Below, in pieces: positions 19,475-27,234 of a DNA stretch of 42,268 nt. Source of the stretch: Acidimicrobiaceae bacterium (GTDB taxonomy: Bacteria > Actinomycetota > Acidimicrobiia > Acidimicrobiales > UBA8190); contig PLXQ01000046.1 of assembly GCA_003151475.1 (NCBI GenBank), positions 1 to 42,268 on the forward strand, in the 5' to 3' direction. How positions within the stretch are numbered: position 1 is the stretch's first letter; every line of letters begins with the position of its first letter. Made by a program: the position numbers and the translations under genes. The notes below the pieces were generated by a model. That model had not been told where the DNA came from. It searched no databases and saw nothing but the letters and a program-made list of their open reading frames with translations.

Positions 19475-20040
19475 AACCCCGGGCGGCGAACTCATCACAA
19501 ACGGACGCCGCGTTATCGGTCAATGACACGCGTCGCGGGTCCTATATCCGAGAGGAAAGCGAGGCGAAACGTCTCGATCGGAATTACAATGAGATCTTGC
19601 AGGAGTTGCGCGTCGCCGAAGCGGGGGTTCAGATCCTTTTCGCCTTCCTCCTGGCTTTGGCCTTCACCCAACGTTTTACACGACTGACGACGTTTGAGCG
19701 GGACGTCTACTTCGCTTCATTGTTACTGTCGGCGGCCGCCGGCGGACTGCTGGTGGCACCAACCGCCATGCATCGGCTCATATTTCGCCGCGGGCTCAAG
19801 GACGTCCTAGTTGAAATCGCGAGCAAGATGGCCCTGGCCGGTGTGACGCTCCTCGGGTTTGCTATCTGCGGCTCTGTCCTGCTGGTCAGCGACGTGCTGT
19901 TCGGCAACGCCATGGCATGGGTGGCCACCGCGGGCGTGGCGCTGTGGCTGGGATTCTTGTGGTTTCTCCTGCCCTTGCGGATCCGGAGCCTGACTGAAGG
20001 TCGGGCCAATGACCTTGAACCGTCCGGACCAGGTCGGTAG
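19471..20040 (+). CDS. DUF6328 family membrane protein
   Basis: A 189-residue protein. After a polar N-terminus it carries NYNEILQELRVAEAGVQILF, LALAFTQRF and the pattern of four membrane segments (about 60-75, 87-105, 122-145, 150-170), matching the DUF6328 family common in actinobacteria. The function is unknown. ATGA overlap with the preceding gene indicates an operon with the RodZ-C-like protein. The C-terminal 15 residues are polar. Confidence 0.7.
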   Translation: MKPRAANSSQTDAALSVNDTRRGSYIREESEAKRLDRNYNEILQELRVAEAGVQILFAFLLALAFTQRFTRLTTFERDVYFASLLLSAAAGGLLVAPTAMHRLIFRRGLKDVLVEIASKMALAGVTLLGFAICGSVLLVSDVLFGNAMAWVATAGVALWLGFLWFLLPLRIRSLTEGRANDLEPSGPGR

Positions 20041-20174
20041 GGGCAGTCTCCGCGGAATGCTTTGCTGTCACGGATGAATCAGGAGCGAGCGGTTCGCCAG
20101 TCGCGGAGGACTTCTCGATATTGCCTCTTCAGGCAATTCCTGATGGCATTCCAAGACCCGCCCTCTCGCCTGGA

Positions 20175-21422
20175 CTACGCGGGTTGATCGCCGGCCAGTA
20201 GGTAGCCGTCACCCCCGGTGCTAACACATATGGCGAAGAAGTGGTCTTCGGTACTCTGGCCGCCGCGCGACCCGTAGAACCCGGCGCCGCCGAAGCTGAA
20301 CACCCCGCCGTCGGCGGCGACCAACCAGTAACCGCCGGTGGAGGGTCCGGGCGCCATGCCCACCACGGGGGCGTCGAGGGCCTTGCCGCCCATCGACCCG
20401 TAGAACCCGGCGTCGCCGAAGCTGAACACCCCGCCGTCGGCGGCGACCAACCAGTAGCCGCCGCCGTTCGGGGTGGACGCCATGCCCACCACGGGGGCGT
20501 CGAGGGCCTTGCCTCCCATCGACCCGTAGAACCCGGCGTCGCCGAAGCTGAACACCCCGCCGTCGGCGGCGGTCATCCAGTAGCCGTCGCTCAGCCCATC
20601 GAGGGCCGCTCCGACCAGCGCTTTGTCGGAGGTGATCGACTGGCCAGGAGCTGGGGCCTCCCCCAAGCTGTACGCCGTACTCCTCTCGGGCCCGGACATC
20701 CCCCCACAGATCGACACGAAGGTGTAGCCCTCGTTCTCCAGATCGCTGATGATCTGCGTCAGGGCGTCCACCGTTTCATATCGGGGCCCTCCACCATCGT
20801 GCATGTCCACCACCGCACCTGGAAACGCGGCCCCCACCACGCTGTCGACGATGGCCTGTGTGCTAGGAAGGCTCCAGTCCCGCGGGTCTATCGAGTAGCT
20901 CATCGTGGACAGCCCACGTTGAGCGATCTGGTCAAGCACGGTGGCATTCCAGGAATCGTAGGGCGGCCGCACGCACGTCGGGGTCTGGCCCGTGAGCGAG
21001 CGGATCTCGTTCTGGGTCTGGTCGATTTCGTACGGGAACTCCGACACCGGAATGGTGGTCAGGTCAGGGTGCGTCCAGGTGTGGTCCTCGACCGGGTAGC
21101 CGGCGGCGGCGAGCATCCGTGTGTACTGCGGATACTGGAGGATGTTCTCCCCGATCTCGAAGAACGTGGCCGGCACGTGGTAGCGCTCGAGAACCGAGAG
21201 AACCGGCGGCGTGTAGGGCCCCGGACCATCGTCGAAGGTGAGGGCGATGACCTTCTTTCCCGCGGTGGCCGCGCCACCCGGGGCTTGGTACGTGTAGAAA
21301 GCCGGGTGCGGGGCCTGGGCGGACGCCACCGACGACGCCCCAAATACCAACACGGACGCACCGGCAACAACGGCTCCAATAGCCAGGATGATCCTGATCA
21401 TGTCCGCCAGGTTCTTTGGCAC
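20175..21422 (-). CDS. Secreted polysaccharide deacetylase with C-terminal GYWLVAADGG repeats
   Basis: A 415-residue exported protein. A signal segment (IILAIGAVVAGASVLVFGAS, AQA cleavage near residue 36) precedes a NodB-type carbohydrate esterase 4 domain (about 55-250): ALTFDDGPGPY with the catalytic and metal Asp pair, HTWTHPDL (metal His residues), RPPYDSWN, DPRDW and DMHDGG. Such enzymes remove N-acetyl groups from peptidoglycan or chitin-like glycans. Residues about 280-405 are three repeats of 37-40 residues, each with Y-W-(L/M)-x-AADGGVFSFG-AGFYGS-GG, probably wall-binding or propeller-like. Start: GTG at 21420-21422, or the ATG seven codons later. A DosR-like box lies 36-71 bases upstream, depending on the start. 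Confidence 0.88.
   Translation of the reverse strand: MPKNLADMIRIILAIGAVVAGASVLVFGASSVASAQAPHPAFYTYQAPGGAATAGKKVIALTFDDGPGPYTPPVLSVLERYHVPATFFEIGENILQYPQYTRMLAAAGYPVEDHTWTHPDLTTIPVSEFPYEIDQTQNEIRSLTGQTPTCVRPPYDSWNATVLDQIAQRGLSTMSYSIDPRDWSLPSTQAIVDSVVGAAFPGAVVDMHDGGGPRYETVDALTQIISDLENEGYTFVSICGGMSGPERSTAYSLGEAPAPGQSITSDKALVGAALDGLSDGYWMTAADGGVFSFGDAGFYGSMGGKALDAPVVGMASTPNGGGYWLVAADGGVFSFGDAGFYGSMGGKALDAPVVGMAPGPSTGGYWLVAADGGVFSFGGAGFYGSRGGQSTEDHFFAICVSTGGDGYLLAGDQPA
20250..20600 (-). repeat. Three tandem in-frame repeats in the deacetylase gene
   Basis: Three units of about 111-126 bases encode the C-terminal modules. The first two share nearly identical DNA over the core (AAGGCCCTCGACGCCCCC region), while the last has diverged after GFYGS. 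High identity suggests recent unequal duplication or gene conversion. Confidence 0.8.
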
Positions 21423-21457
21423 ACTCGGATGGTATGACGGCCCGACTCAGTCGCCGT

Positions 21458-21472
21458 AGGGCCAAAGGTCCT
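21458..21472. promoter_or_regulatory. DosR-like box upstream of polysaccharide deacetylase
   Basis: AGGGCCAAAGGTCCT: core GGGCC-AAAG-GTCCT has one mismatch to GGGNC-N4-GNCCC. It lies 36-50 bases upstream of the GTG start or 57-71 of the internal ATG, which argues for the later start. Confidence 0.45.
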
Positions 21473-21626
21473 GACGACGAAAGGCCCACGTGAACCAATT
21501 TCAGGTACTTGGAACAGACCAACCGGACCTCGTGGCGATACTGCCGTGAGATGCCGTGCAAGCGTTGATCAAGAGACGCAGATCCGAAATATCCCTGATG
21601 GCGCCAGCGGCCTTCCGAGCGATGCC

Positions 21627-21662
21627 GATCTCGTTGACGATCTCGTTGACGATCTCGTTGAC
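21627..21662. repeat. Three perfect 12-bp direct repeats
   Basis: GATCTCGTTGAC occurs three times without interruption, then a broken fourth (GATCCGATCGAT). Because 12 is a multiple of three, it stays open on both strands (DLVD- or NEIV-type peptide repeats). A slippage-prone minisatellite; no gene is assigned. Confidence 0.8.
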
Positions 21663-22131
21663 GATCCGATCGATTATCACGCCAACTCCCATGCACTCGA
21701 AATGTCGTGGCGTCCCTGTTCCGGACAACGTGCACATTGACCAGTGACAACGGCGACGACGTGACCCTGTAGTTCTGGCCGTGGCCGAGGTGTGACCTGA
21801 ATGGTGTCATCGGACGATTGGACACCGGACCTGCCATTCCGTGACCTCAAGCGCATCGTCGTCACTGGCCGCAAGACTGCGCCCATGACTGCCCGTCTTG
21901 TACTGATCGCCTTTCGCCAGGTGCTGCGTTTGCTCCTGATCTCATGTCGATCCTCTCTTCGAAGGACCTTGAGCTGGCCTCGACTTAATCGGCGCTTACT
22001 GGTTGATGATTGACGAATGACGTTCTCTCGTGCCCTGGTGCTTTCGGCTGCTTCTATTGGCCGTCATTGTTACCCGAATAACGGCTCAGACGACCAGTGG
22101 CACCCTTCAGGACGACTCGAAGTCGAACCTG

Positions 22132-22225
22132 GGAACGCGCCCTCGTTGCCGAGTATGAGATGGTTCTCCGCGGTCACGATGCGCAGTATCTCCATGACGC
22201 TGCGCGACCGGGGCAGGGCCGCCCT
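22132..22225 (+). pseudogene. Decayed copy of the 18192 hypothetical gene
   Basis: The frame reads ERALVAEYEMVLRGHDAQYL, aligning with ERALVVECEAFFSGHYAQYL of the gene at 18192-18620; it degenerates within 15 residues. There is no start codon or ribosome site in place. It is a fossil paralogue about 4 kb from the intact copy. Confidence 0.55.
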
Positions 22226-22325
22226 CTTGCTCTGTCGGGAGAATCTGAACGGGAATAACCACCGCTCGGGAACGAGGCTGGAAGTCCCGCCGCGGACACG
22301 GAAGTGGCACAGGGGGCCCCACGAG

Positions 22326-23120
22326 TCAGTGAGCGAAGAGGTGCCACCCAGCGTAAGTCCACGCCACGACGAACAGGGCGTTGGCGACCAGTGGCCCCGA
22401 GATCAGCCGGACGAACTCCTCGGCGTCAGCCAGACGACCCCGGGACCGCCGGGCGGCGATCTCCACAAGTACGCAGGCGACGATCAGACCTACCCAGAAG
22501 GCCACGCCCACGGCTCGACTTGGCGGGAGCAGCAAAGCGACGACGGTCGCCGGGTGCCCGCCAACCACCGCTGCGCTGGACAACGCTCCCGGCGAGGCGC
22601 CATGAGCGGTCTCGCCTGATGCCCACCCGACGGGCGCCCTCGCTCGGGCGGCACCGTAGCCCAGCCCGACGAGGATCCATACGAGCAGAAGGGCAGCATT
22701 GAAAGGTCGGAACGCTTGTGCCAGCGCGCTGATCGTCAGGTGCGGCTGGTGCGGACCGGTGTCGATGCCGAGCAGCTCCCAGACCAGTACCACGAGAGTG
22801 AGGGCCAGCCACGGCACTAGGCCGACGAACGCTCGTCCGCTGTCCTCCTGGCCCGGACGTGGCCAGCGCGTGCGGGCCGGTGGCAGGTGCAAGCCGAGTC
22901 GGCCACCGCGCCGGCCCCGCCAGAACAGCAGGTCGATCACACCGACCCCGGCAAGCGAGGCGGACCACATGGCGAGTGCCGGAGTCGAGGAGTGGTGGAA
23001 CCCACTCACCCAACCGCACCACACGCACAGGGTCAATGCGAACACGGTGGCGGGGACCACCCGACGGGCGGGCACGTCCGACATCGTCGCATCGTGAAGC
23101 AGGCTCCCGCTGCGCCTCAT
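22326..23120 (-). CDS. Multi-spanning membrane protein of unknown function
   Basis: A 264-residue protein with about six hydrophobic segments: ATVFALTLCVWCGWVSGF, ALAMWSASLAGVGVIDLLFW, FVGLVPWLALTLVVLVWELL, NAALLLVWILVGLGYG, VGVAFWVGLIVACVLVEIA and LVANALFVVAWTYAGWHLF. No transporter or enzyme motif is recognised. The start is uncertain: an ATG at 23118-23120 or one at 23082-23084 (MSDVPARR), neither with a good ribosome site. Gene order next to the carboxypeptidase hints at an envelope role, no more. Confidence 0.6.
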   Translation of the reverse strand: MRRSGSLLHDATMSDVPARRVVPATVFALTLCVWCGWVSGFHHSSTPALAMWSASLAGVGVIDLLFWRGRRGGRLGLHLPPARTRWPRPGQEDSGRAFVGLVPWLALTLVVLVWELLGIDTGPHQPHLTISALAQAFRPFNAALLLVWILVGLGYGAARARAPVGWASGETAHGASPGALSSAAVVGGHPATVVALLLPPSRAVGVAFWVGLIVACVLVEIAARRSRGRLADAEEFVRLISGPLVANALFVVAWTYAGWHLFAH

Positions 23121-23238
23121 CCCGACAGGTGCCGCCTAGAGGGGGACGCCACGATGGTTCTCTGGATGTGACGATCGTCGGAGATGTGACCTTCGGCTCG
23201 CCCGCACAGGCGGTTGCCGTCCTCCTGACGGACGACAG

Positions 23239-24600
23239 CTACAAGCGTGTGAGCCGCCAGATCGCCGAGGGACCGGGAAGGCGGCGAGACGCCCGCAGGA
23301 CAACGTCGATCCTCTGGCCGCCCAGGTGGACCTCGAGTACGCCGATGCGAGTCCCGCTCGAGATGGCCGGCGGCAACGCCCCCACGTGTACCTGGACAGC
23401 TACGGCCAGCCCGGCCCAGCCGACCACTGTGGGCGATTTCGGTGCCATAACCGGGACCGACGAGCCCCACGAGGCCACGATCCGCCCCACCGGACTCCCC
23501 GGGGGCACGGGCGCGAACTCCCCGACGGCGGCGAATGCCGCCGTCACGAGGACGTCGGCGGCGTCCAACGCGGCGGTGATCGGGCTCACCGTCTCCTGGC
23601 CGAGCACTGCTCCGACAAGGGTCACGTTGCTGTCATCCACGGTCTTTTGGGCTTCGAAGAGGAAGCACCCGCCGGCCGCCGAGTCGGACCCGGTCTTGAT
23701 GCCGACCATCCCGTTCTGGCCGAGGTCGGAGTCGAAGTTGTAGATAAGGCCGGCGAAAGGAAGGATGACCTCTCCCATGGCCACAATGCGATCGAAGGCA
23801 GGGATCGCCATGGCCGCCTCGCCCAGTCGGATCAGGTCGACCGCCGTGCTCACGGACCCCGGATCCAATCCGCTCGGATCGTCGAAACGGGTCGAGTCGA
23901 GGCCGAGGCTGCGAGCAGTGCTATTCATCTTGGCCACGAAGGCGGGGATGCTCGAAGCGTCCCAGTCGGCGAGCAAGGTGGCAATGTCGTTCCCCGAGGC
24001 GACGAGCAGTCCTTCGAGGGCCTCGAGCTCGGTCAAGGTCTCGCCAGCGGTCACGCGGACGACCGACTGCTGGGTAGCCAGCCCCGTCTGATAGGCGGCC
24101 ATCGTGGCCGCCGTCACCGGGATGGCGGGCCCGGCGGCACCGGAGGCGAGCGGATAGTCCCGCAGCACGACATAGGCGGTCATGACCTTCGTGACGCTGG
24201 CGATAGGGACCGGATCGGTGCTCCCTTTGTGCCCGAGGCTTCCGGCGCCCTCCACCGACAGGGCCGATGAACCCGTGGTCGGCCAGGGAAGCACCGGGGG
24301 CGAGCCGGGGAGGCGCACGGACGTCGACACGGCGGATCGGAACACAGGGGAAGGGACTGGGCGGAACCACTGGACACCTACCAAGACCCCGATGAGCACC
24401 AGTACGACCGCCACCAACGCCCCGATCGCATAACGCCGTACGCGTGGAGCGTTCTCGGCGACGATCGATCTGAGCACGTCGTCACTCATCTTCGGGATAC
24501 GATCGCCCAGTGTGCGCAGCCGCGCTTCGCTTGCCGTTGAACGACGCGACCGACGATGAGCGAGGCCTGGTCTTGTCCCCATCGTGGTCCTACCGGTCAT
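23239..24600 (-). CDS. Membrane-anchored D-alanyl-D-alanine carboxypeptidase (S11-like)
   Basis: A 453-residue protein. A basic N-terminus and one membrane anchor (about 58-78, AIGALVAVVLVLIGVLVGVQ) are followed by a penicillin-binding serine peptidase domain: ASVTKVMTAYVVL (SxxK, nucleophile serine), VASGNDIATLLADW (SxN), and GIKTGSDSAAGGC (KTG). Together these are the three motifs of low-molecular-weight PBPs, which trim the terminal D-Ala of peptidoglycan stem peptides outside the membrane. The C-terminal third (about 340-453) is a beta-rich domain with no match that I recognise. The start could be 24600 or the internal ATG at 24487-24489. Together with the polysaccharide deacetylase it points to wall remodelling. 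Confidence 0.85.
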   Translation of the reverse strand: MTGRTTMGTRPGLAHRRSRRSTASEARLRTLGDRIPKMSDDVLRSIVAENAPRVRRYAIGALVAVVLVLIGVLVGVQWFRPVPSPVFRSAVSTSVRLPGSPPVLPWPTTGSSALSVEGAGSLGHKGSTDPVPIASVTKVMTAYVVLRDYPLASGAAGPAIPVTAATMAAYQTGLATQQSVVRVTAGETLTELEALEGLLVASGNDIATLLADWDASSIPAFVAKMNSTARSLGLDSTRFDDPSGLDPGSVSTAVDLIRLGEAAMAIPAFDRIVAMGEVILPFAGLIYNFDSDLGQNGMVGIKTGSDSAAGGCFLFEAQKTVDDSNVTLVGAVLGQETVSPITAALDAADVLVTAAFAAVGEFAPVPPGSPVGRIVASWGSSVPVMAPKSPTVVGWAGLAVAVQVHVGALPPAISSGTRIGVLEVHLGGQRIDVVLRASRRLPGPSAIWRLTRL

Positions 24601-24902
24601 TCTCAGTCACACTGGTAACCGCTTCCAAGGGATCCGCTAGACATCGTCCGTGATGTGCCACGAGGGGCGACCGGTGTCGCTGTCCTCCGGTCCACGTGAG
24701 GCGACCACCGCAGCGCTTCAACAGGCGGACATCATCGTGCCGTAGCGCCAGGTAGTGAACGAGGTTGATTGCGTCAGTCCGGTGGTGGCATGGACAGCCG
24801 CAATATCACCGTCGTGGATCCGCTCAAGATGTCGCGTCGACGCCTCGAGCGCAGCCAGGTCAACGTCAATTAACTCCCGGTCGGGGTCCACGGATCACGA
24901 CG
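24601..24902. other. Intergenic region
   Basis: About 300 bases between the carboxypeptidase start and the truncated heme-binding gene. A 27-codon rightward frame (24791-24874, MDSRNITVV...) is open but unsupported by a ribosome site. Nothing else was seen. Confidence 0.4.
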
Positions 24903-25088
24903 CTACGCGGGTTCGCTCTTCGCAGACAGGGCCAAAGGGCTTTCCGTGCCGAACGATTTCAAGGTGCACTTCTCGCGGTATGGGGTGCCGAGCACCCTCT
25001 TTTGGGCATGTGAATACGCCGTGTCCAGACCACCGTCGCCCTCCCATTCACCAGCCATCGGCCCGAGAGGTCCCCATGCATCGGTCAT
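24903..25088 (-). pseudogene. Truncated nitrobindin/THAP4-like heme-binding beta-barrel protein
   Basis: The frame opens MTDAWGPLGPMAGEWEGDGG, then LDTAYSHAQKRVLGTPYREK, which is the N-terminal signature of the FABP-like nitrobindin family (DUF1794; usual length about 160-200 residues). Homology ends near KSFG (about 24950), and the next 14 residues to the stop are unrelated. The barrel strands and the C-terminal proximal histidine region are gone, so it is not functional. Intact members bind ferric heme and react with NO or peroxynitrite. Confidence 0.55.
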
Positions 25089-25116
25089 GACACACCCAAC
25101 GAGGAGATGTCAGACG

Positions 25117-25308
25117 TCAAACGGGAACGTGCTCAACATCGGCATCCGACCCCGGGAAGAACACCCCTTCGTGCCCGTCGTCGCTCCACCGCACCTTGTA
25201 CGGCGGACCACCATCATGCCCTTCGACGTCGAGAATAATCGCCTCGCGGTCGTGCTCTCCCACATGGTGACTGCGCACCACGATCTTGTCTCCGATGGCT
25301 GCTTGCAT
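25117..25308 (-). CDS. DUF1918 domain protein
   Basis: A 63-residue protein, MQAAIGDKIVVRSHHVGEHD at its start, then REAIILDVEGHDGGPPYKVRW and HEGVFFPGSDA. This matches DUF1918, a small SH3-like beta barrel widespread in actinobacteria; function unknown. I chose the internal ATG at 25306-25308 because the family starts there; a longer frame would add ten residues. An exact DosR-like palindrome lies 75-88 bases upstream, suggesting it belongs to the dormancy set. Confidence 0.82.
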   Translation of the reverse strand: MQAAIGDKIVVRSHHVGEHDREAIILDVEGHDGGPPYKVRWSDDGHEGVFFPGSDADVEHVPV

Positions 25309-25382
25309 GCCTGAGCGCCTCCTCGTGCGGTGTGTCACAAGTCCTGAAGCCCACGGTACGCCACTACTTTGCGGTCCAGACA

Positions 25383-25396
25383 GGGTCTTTCGCCCC
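25383..25396. promoter_or_regulatory. DosR-like box upstream of DUF1918
   Basis: GGGTC-TTTC-GCCCC fits GGGNC-N4-GNCCC exactly; with flanks it is AGGGTCTTTCGCCCCTA. It lies 75-88 bases upstream of the DUF1918 start. It could instead mark the left end of the ISL3-like element that begins nearby; with the right end missing this cannot be decided. Confidence 0.5.
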
Positions 25397-26424
25397 TAAA
25401 CCGTCTCTTTGACACCGACATAACTTTCGCCGGTCTCTGACAACGAGCCTGACCCAGACGGCAATTCTGAGGCGGGCCCCAAGGGCAGCGGTGCGCGACA
25501 TCGAGTTCTACGCCCAGGTCCTCGGGCTCACCGATCCCTGGTTCGTCGAGGACGTCGACCTTTCGGTCGAGAACAAACGCGTCGACATCACCGTCTCGCA
25601 CCACGAGGGCCGGCTGTGGGCCTGCCCCGCGTGCGAGGCCGAGCTGCCAGTGTTCGACCACTCCGAGAAGCGAGCCTGGCGCCACCTCGACACCGGAGGA
25701 TTCCCCACCTGGCTCAACGCCCGACCCCCCCGGGTGAAGTGCCCGACCGACGGGGTCCGCCAGGTCCGCTTGCCGTGGGCCGAGCCCCGGAGCCGCTTCA
25801 CCACGGCCTTCGAGCGCTTGGCCATCGACGTGCTGAAAGAGACCGACATCTCCGGCGCCGCCAACATCTTGAAGATGACCTGGGACGAGTGTTGGGGGAT
25901 CGTGGAGCGGGCCGTCGCCCGGGGAAAGGCGGCCAAAAAGCACCGAGTCCCGGCCCTGATCGGGGTGGACGAGAAAGCGGCCCGCAAGGGTCACTCCAAC
26001 CTCACCTTGGTCTATGACATCGTCGGCGGCACCGTCGAGTACATCGCCGACGACCGCAAACAGGCCAGTCTCGACGGCTACTTCGATGCCTTTAGCCCCG
26101 CCCAACGCGACACCATCACGGCGGTGGCCATGGATATGTGGGAGCCCTACATCAACTCGGTCAAGGAACACTTGAACAATGCAGAGAACAAGATCGTCTT
26201 CGACCGATTCCACATCATGAAACACATGGGCGAGGCCGTCGACACCGTGCGCAAGGGCGAGCACAGCGAACTGCGGTGGAATATCGAAACTCTGCCCAGC
26301 TCGTCGAAATCTTCCCAGCCCCCGTCTGCAGAACGGCGCGGGGCTCGACTTGCTTCGGCCTGGATGACCCTCACTCGCAAAAATAAAGGGTCAACGGCCC
26401 GACCGCCGAAAAACTCCAGAAAAT

Positions 26425-26443
26425 GTGGTGCGAATGTGGTACG
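26425..26443 (+). repeat. Paired GTGGTGC/GTGGTAC arm motif, copy A1
   Basis: GTGGTGC-GAAT-GTGGTACG lies exactly 87 bases before a tRNA-Gly tail. The same motif at the same distance occurs at 38410. The reverse complement is found in the B units at 27759 and 39731. The layout resembles integrase arm-type sites. Confidence 0.65.
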
Positions 26444-26511
26444 CCACGGTCTCGGACGTGCCACGAAAGGCCAATTTCAGCCCCTCGCACCACCGCTACC
26501 TGGGCTTTCTA

Positions 26512-26560
26512 TGGAGCGGACGACGGGATTCGAACTCGCGACCCTCCTCTTGGCAAGGTG
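26512..26560 (-). repeat. tRNA-Gly(GCC) 3'-end fragment, copy A1 (degenerate)
   Basis: Read on the minus strand it gives the anticodon arm with loop TTGCCAA (anticodon GCC), variable loop, T arm with TTCGAAT-type loop (one substitution), acceptor 3' strand CGTCCGC, discriminator T and encoded CCA. The 5' half of a tRNA is absent. Two positions differ from the other three copies, and the change in the anticodon stem breaks pairing. It acts as an attachment-type core, not a working tRNA. Confidence 0.8.
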
Positions 26561-26651
26561 ATTCTTTTCGTCCACGGGGTCCGGCCCAGTCCGTGGGGCT
26601 GCGTTTCCGTCCACCCAGTTTCCATTGAATCCGCCTGAGATTCGCCCTGTT

Positions 26652-26694
26652 GTAGAGCAGTCTACTATCGTTGGTGCCTTGGTATCATGACACC
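26652..26694 (+). promoter_or_regulatory. Double palindrome upstream of the broken antitoxin
   Basis: GTAGA-GCAG-TCTAC (26652-26665) and GGTATCATGACACC (26681-26694, directly before the ATG) are both symmetric and both retained in the second copy at 38637-38680, although spacer bases differ. A likely RHH-antitoxin operator. Confidence 0.5.
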
Positions 26695-26902
26695 ATGACG
26701 AAGAACCTGACGATCCGCCGCTGATGAGGTCGCCGCTGACGCGGAGGCACTCGCACGGGTGGAGGGTAAGAGCCTGAACGAGACGGTGAAGCAATCCCTC
26801 ATCGAGGCCGTCGAACGTCGACGGTCAAATCCGAAGTTCAAGGCTCGGCTGGCCAAGATCATCGAGCAGGATCGGGAGTTGCTCGAGCGCCTTACCAGGT
26901 AA
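26695..26902 (+). pseudogene. RHH antitoxin, broken copy
   Basis: The DNA aligns along its length with the intact antitoxin gene at 38681-38890 but has a 2-base deletion after about codon 9 (CGCC-GCTGATGAGG), shifting the frame. The downstream part still reads EGKSLNETVKQSLIEAVERR, so the loss is recent. No Doc toxin follows; a DUF4160/DUF2442 pair takes its place. Confidence 0.85.
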
Positions 26903-26973
26903 AGGTTTCAGGGCCACCACGAGGGCAAAGCCGGCCTTGCCGGGCCATTACAGCTCGTTGATACCGTCTCGAG

Positions 26974-27234
26974 ATGCCCAGGCTCAGCGAGTTCTACGGC
27001 ATCGTGATCACGATGTATTGGCGAGATCACCTACCACCGCACTATCACGCCACCTACGGAGATCATGAGGCTCTGATCGTTATCGACGACGGAAGGATCT
27101 ATGCCGGCTCACTCCCCCGCCGGGCTCTGCGCCTGGTCCGGACCTGGCACGGCCAGCATCACCAGGAACTATCCGACGCCTGGGAACGGGCTTGGATACG
27201 AGCGGATCCAGGTACAATTGAGCCACTGCCATGA
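26974..27234 (+). CDS. DUF4160 family protein (putative toxin-antitoxin partner)
   Basis: An 86-residue protein beginning MPRLSEFYGIVITMYWRDHL, then PPHYHATYGDHEALIVIDDG, the DUF4160 signature (F-x-G-I-x-I-x-M-Y, HxPPH(Y/F)HA). Such genes almost always pair with DUF2442, as here, and have been predicted to form a toxin-antitoxin-like module; the biochemical activity is not established to my knowledge. The stop overlaps the start of the DUF2442 gene by four bases (ATGA). Confidence 0.82.
   Translation: MPRLSEFYGIVITMYWRDHLPPHYHATYGDHEALIVIDDGRIYAGSLPRRALRLVRTWHGQHHQELSDAWERAWIRADPGTIEPLP

Larger units (their letters stand above)
21423..22131. other. Long intergenic region
   Basis: About 700 bases. 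It holds a DosR-like box (21458-21472) and a 12-bp triplicated repeat (21627-21662). Open frames exist on both strands through the repeat, but none has a ribosome site or recognised family. Confidence 0.45.
25491..26561 (+). pseudogene. ISL3-family transposase, 3'-truncated
   Basis: From a GTG start the frame shows the ISL3 layout: N-terminal zinc-ribbon-like CPACEAELPVFDHSEKRAWR, HLDTGGFPTWL and CPTDGVRQVRLPWAEP, a helix-turn-helix region (FERLAIDVLKETDISGAANI LKMTWDECWGIV), then the DDE core IGVDEKAARKGHSNLTLVYD, AVAMDMWEPYINSV and KIVFDRFHIMKHMGEAVDTV. Family homology stops at about RKGEHSELRW (26280); the frame runs on by chance into the tRNA-tail repeat. About 130 residues and the catalytic Glu are missing. 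The truncation abuts the right end of a tRNA-Gly-associated element, suggesting later insertion or deletion cut the IS. Confidence 0.85.

Noticed and set aside
24791..24874. 27-codon frame MDSRNITVV...
   Set aside because: No ribosome-binding site, no hydrophobic or family pattern, located in otherwise degenerate DNA.
25378..25490. ISL3 left terminal inverted repeat
   Set aside because: The right end of the element is missing, so no inverted partner exists to prove an IS end.
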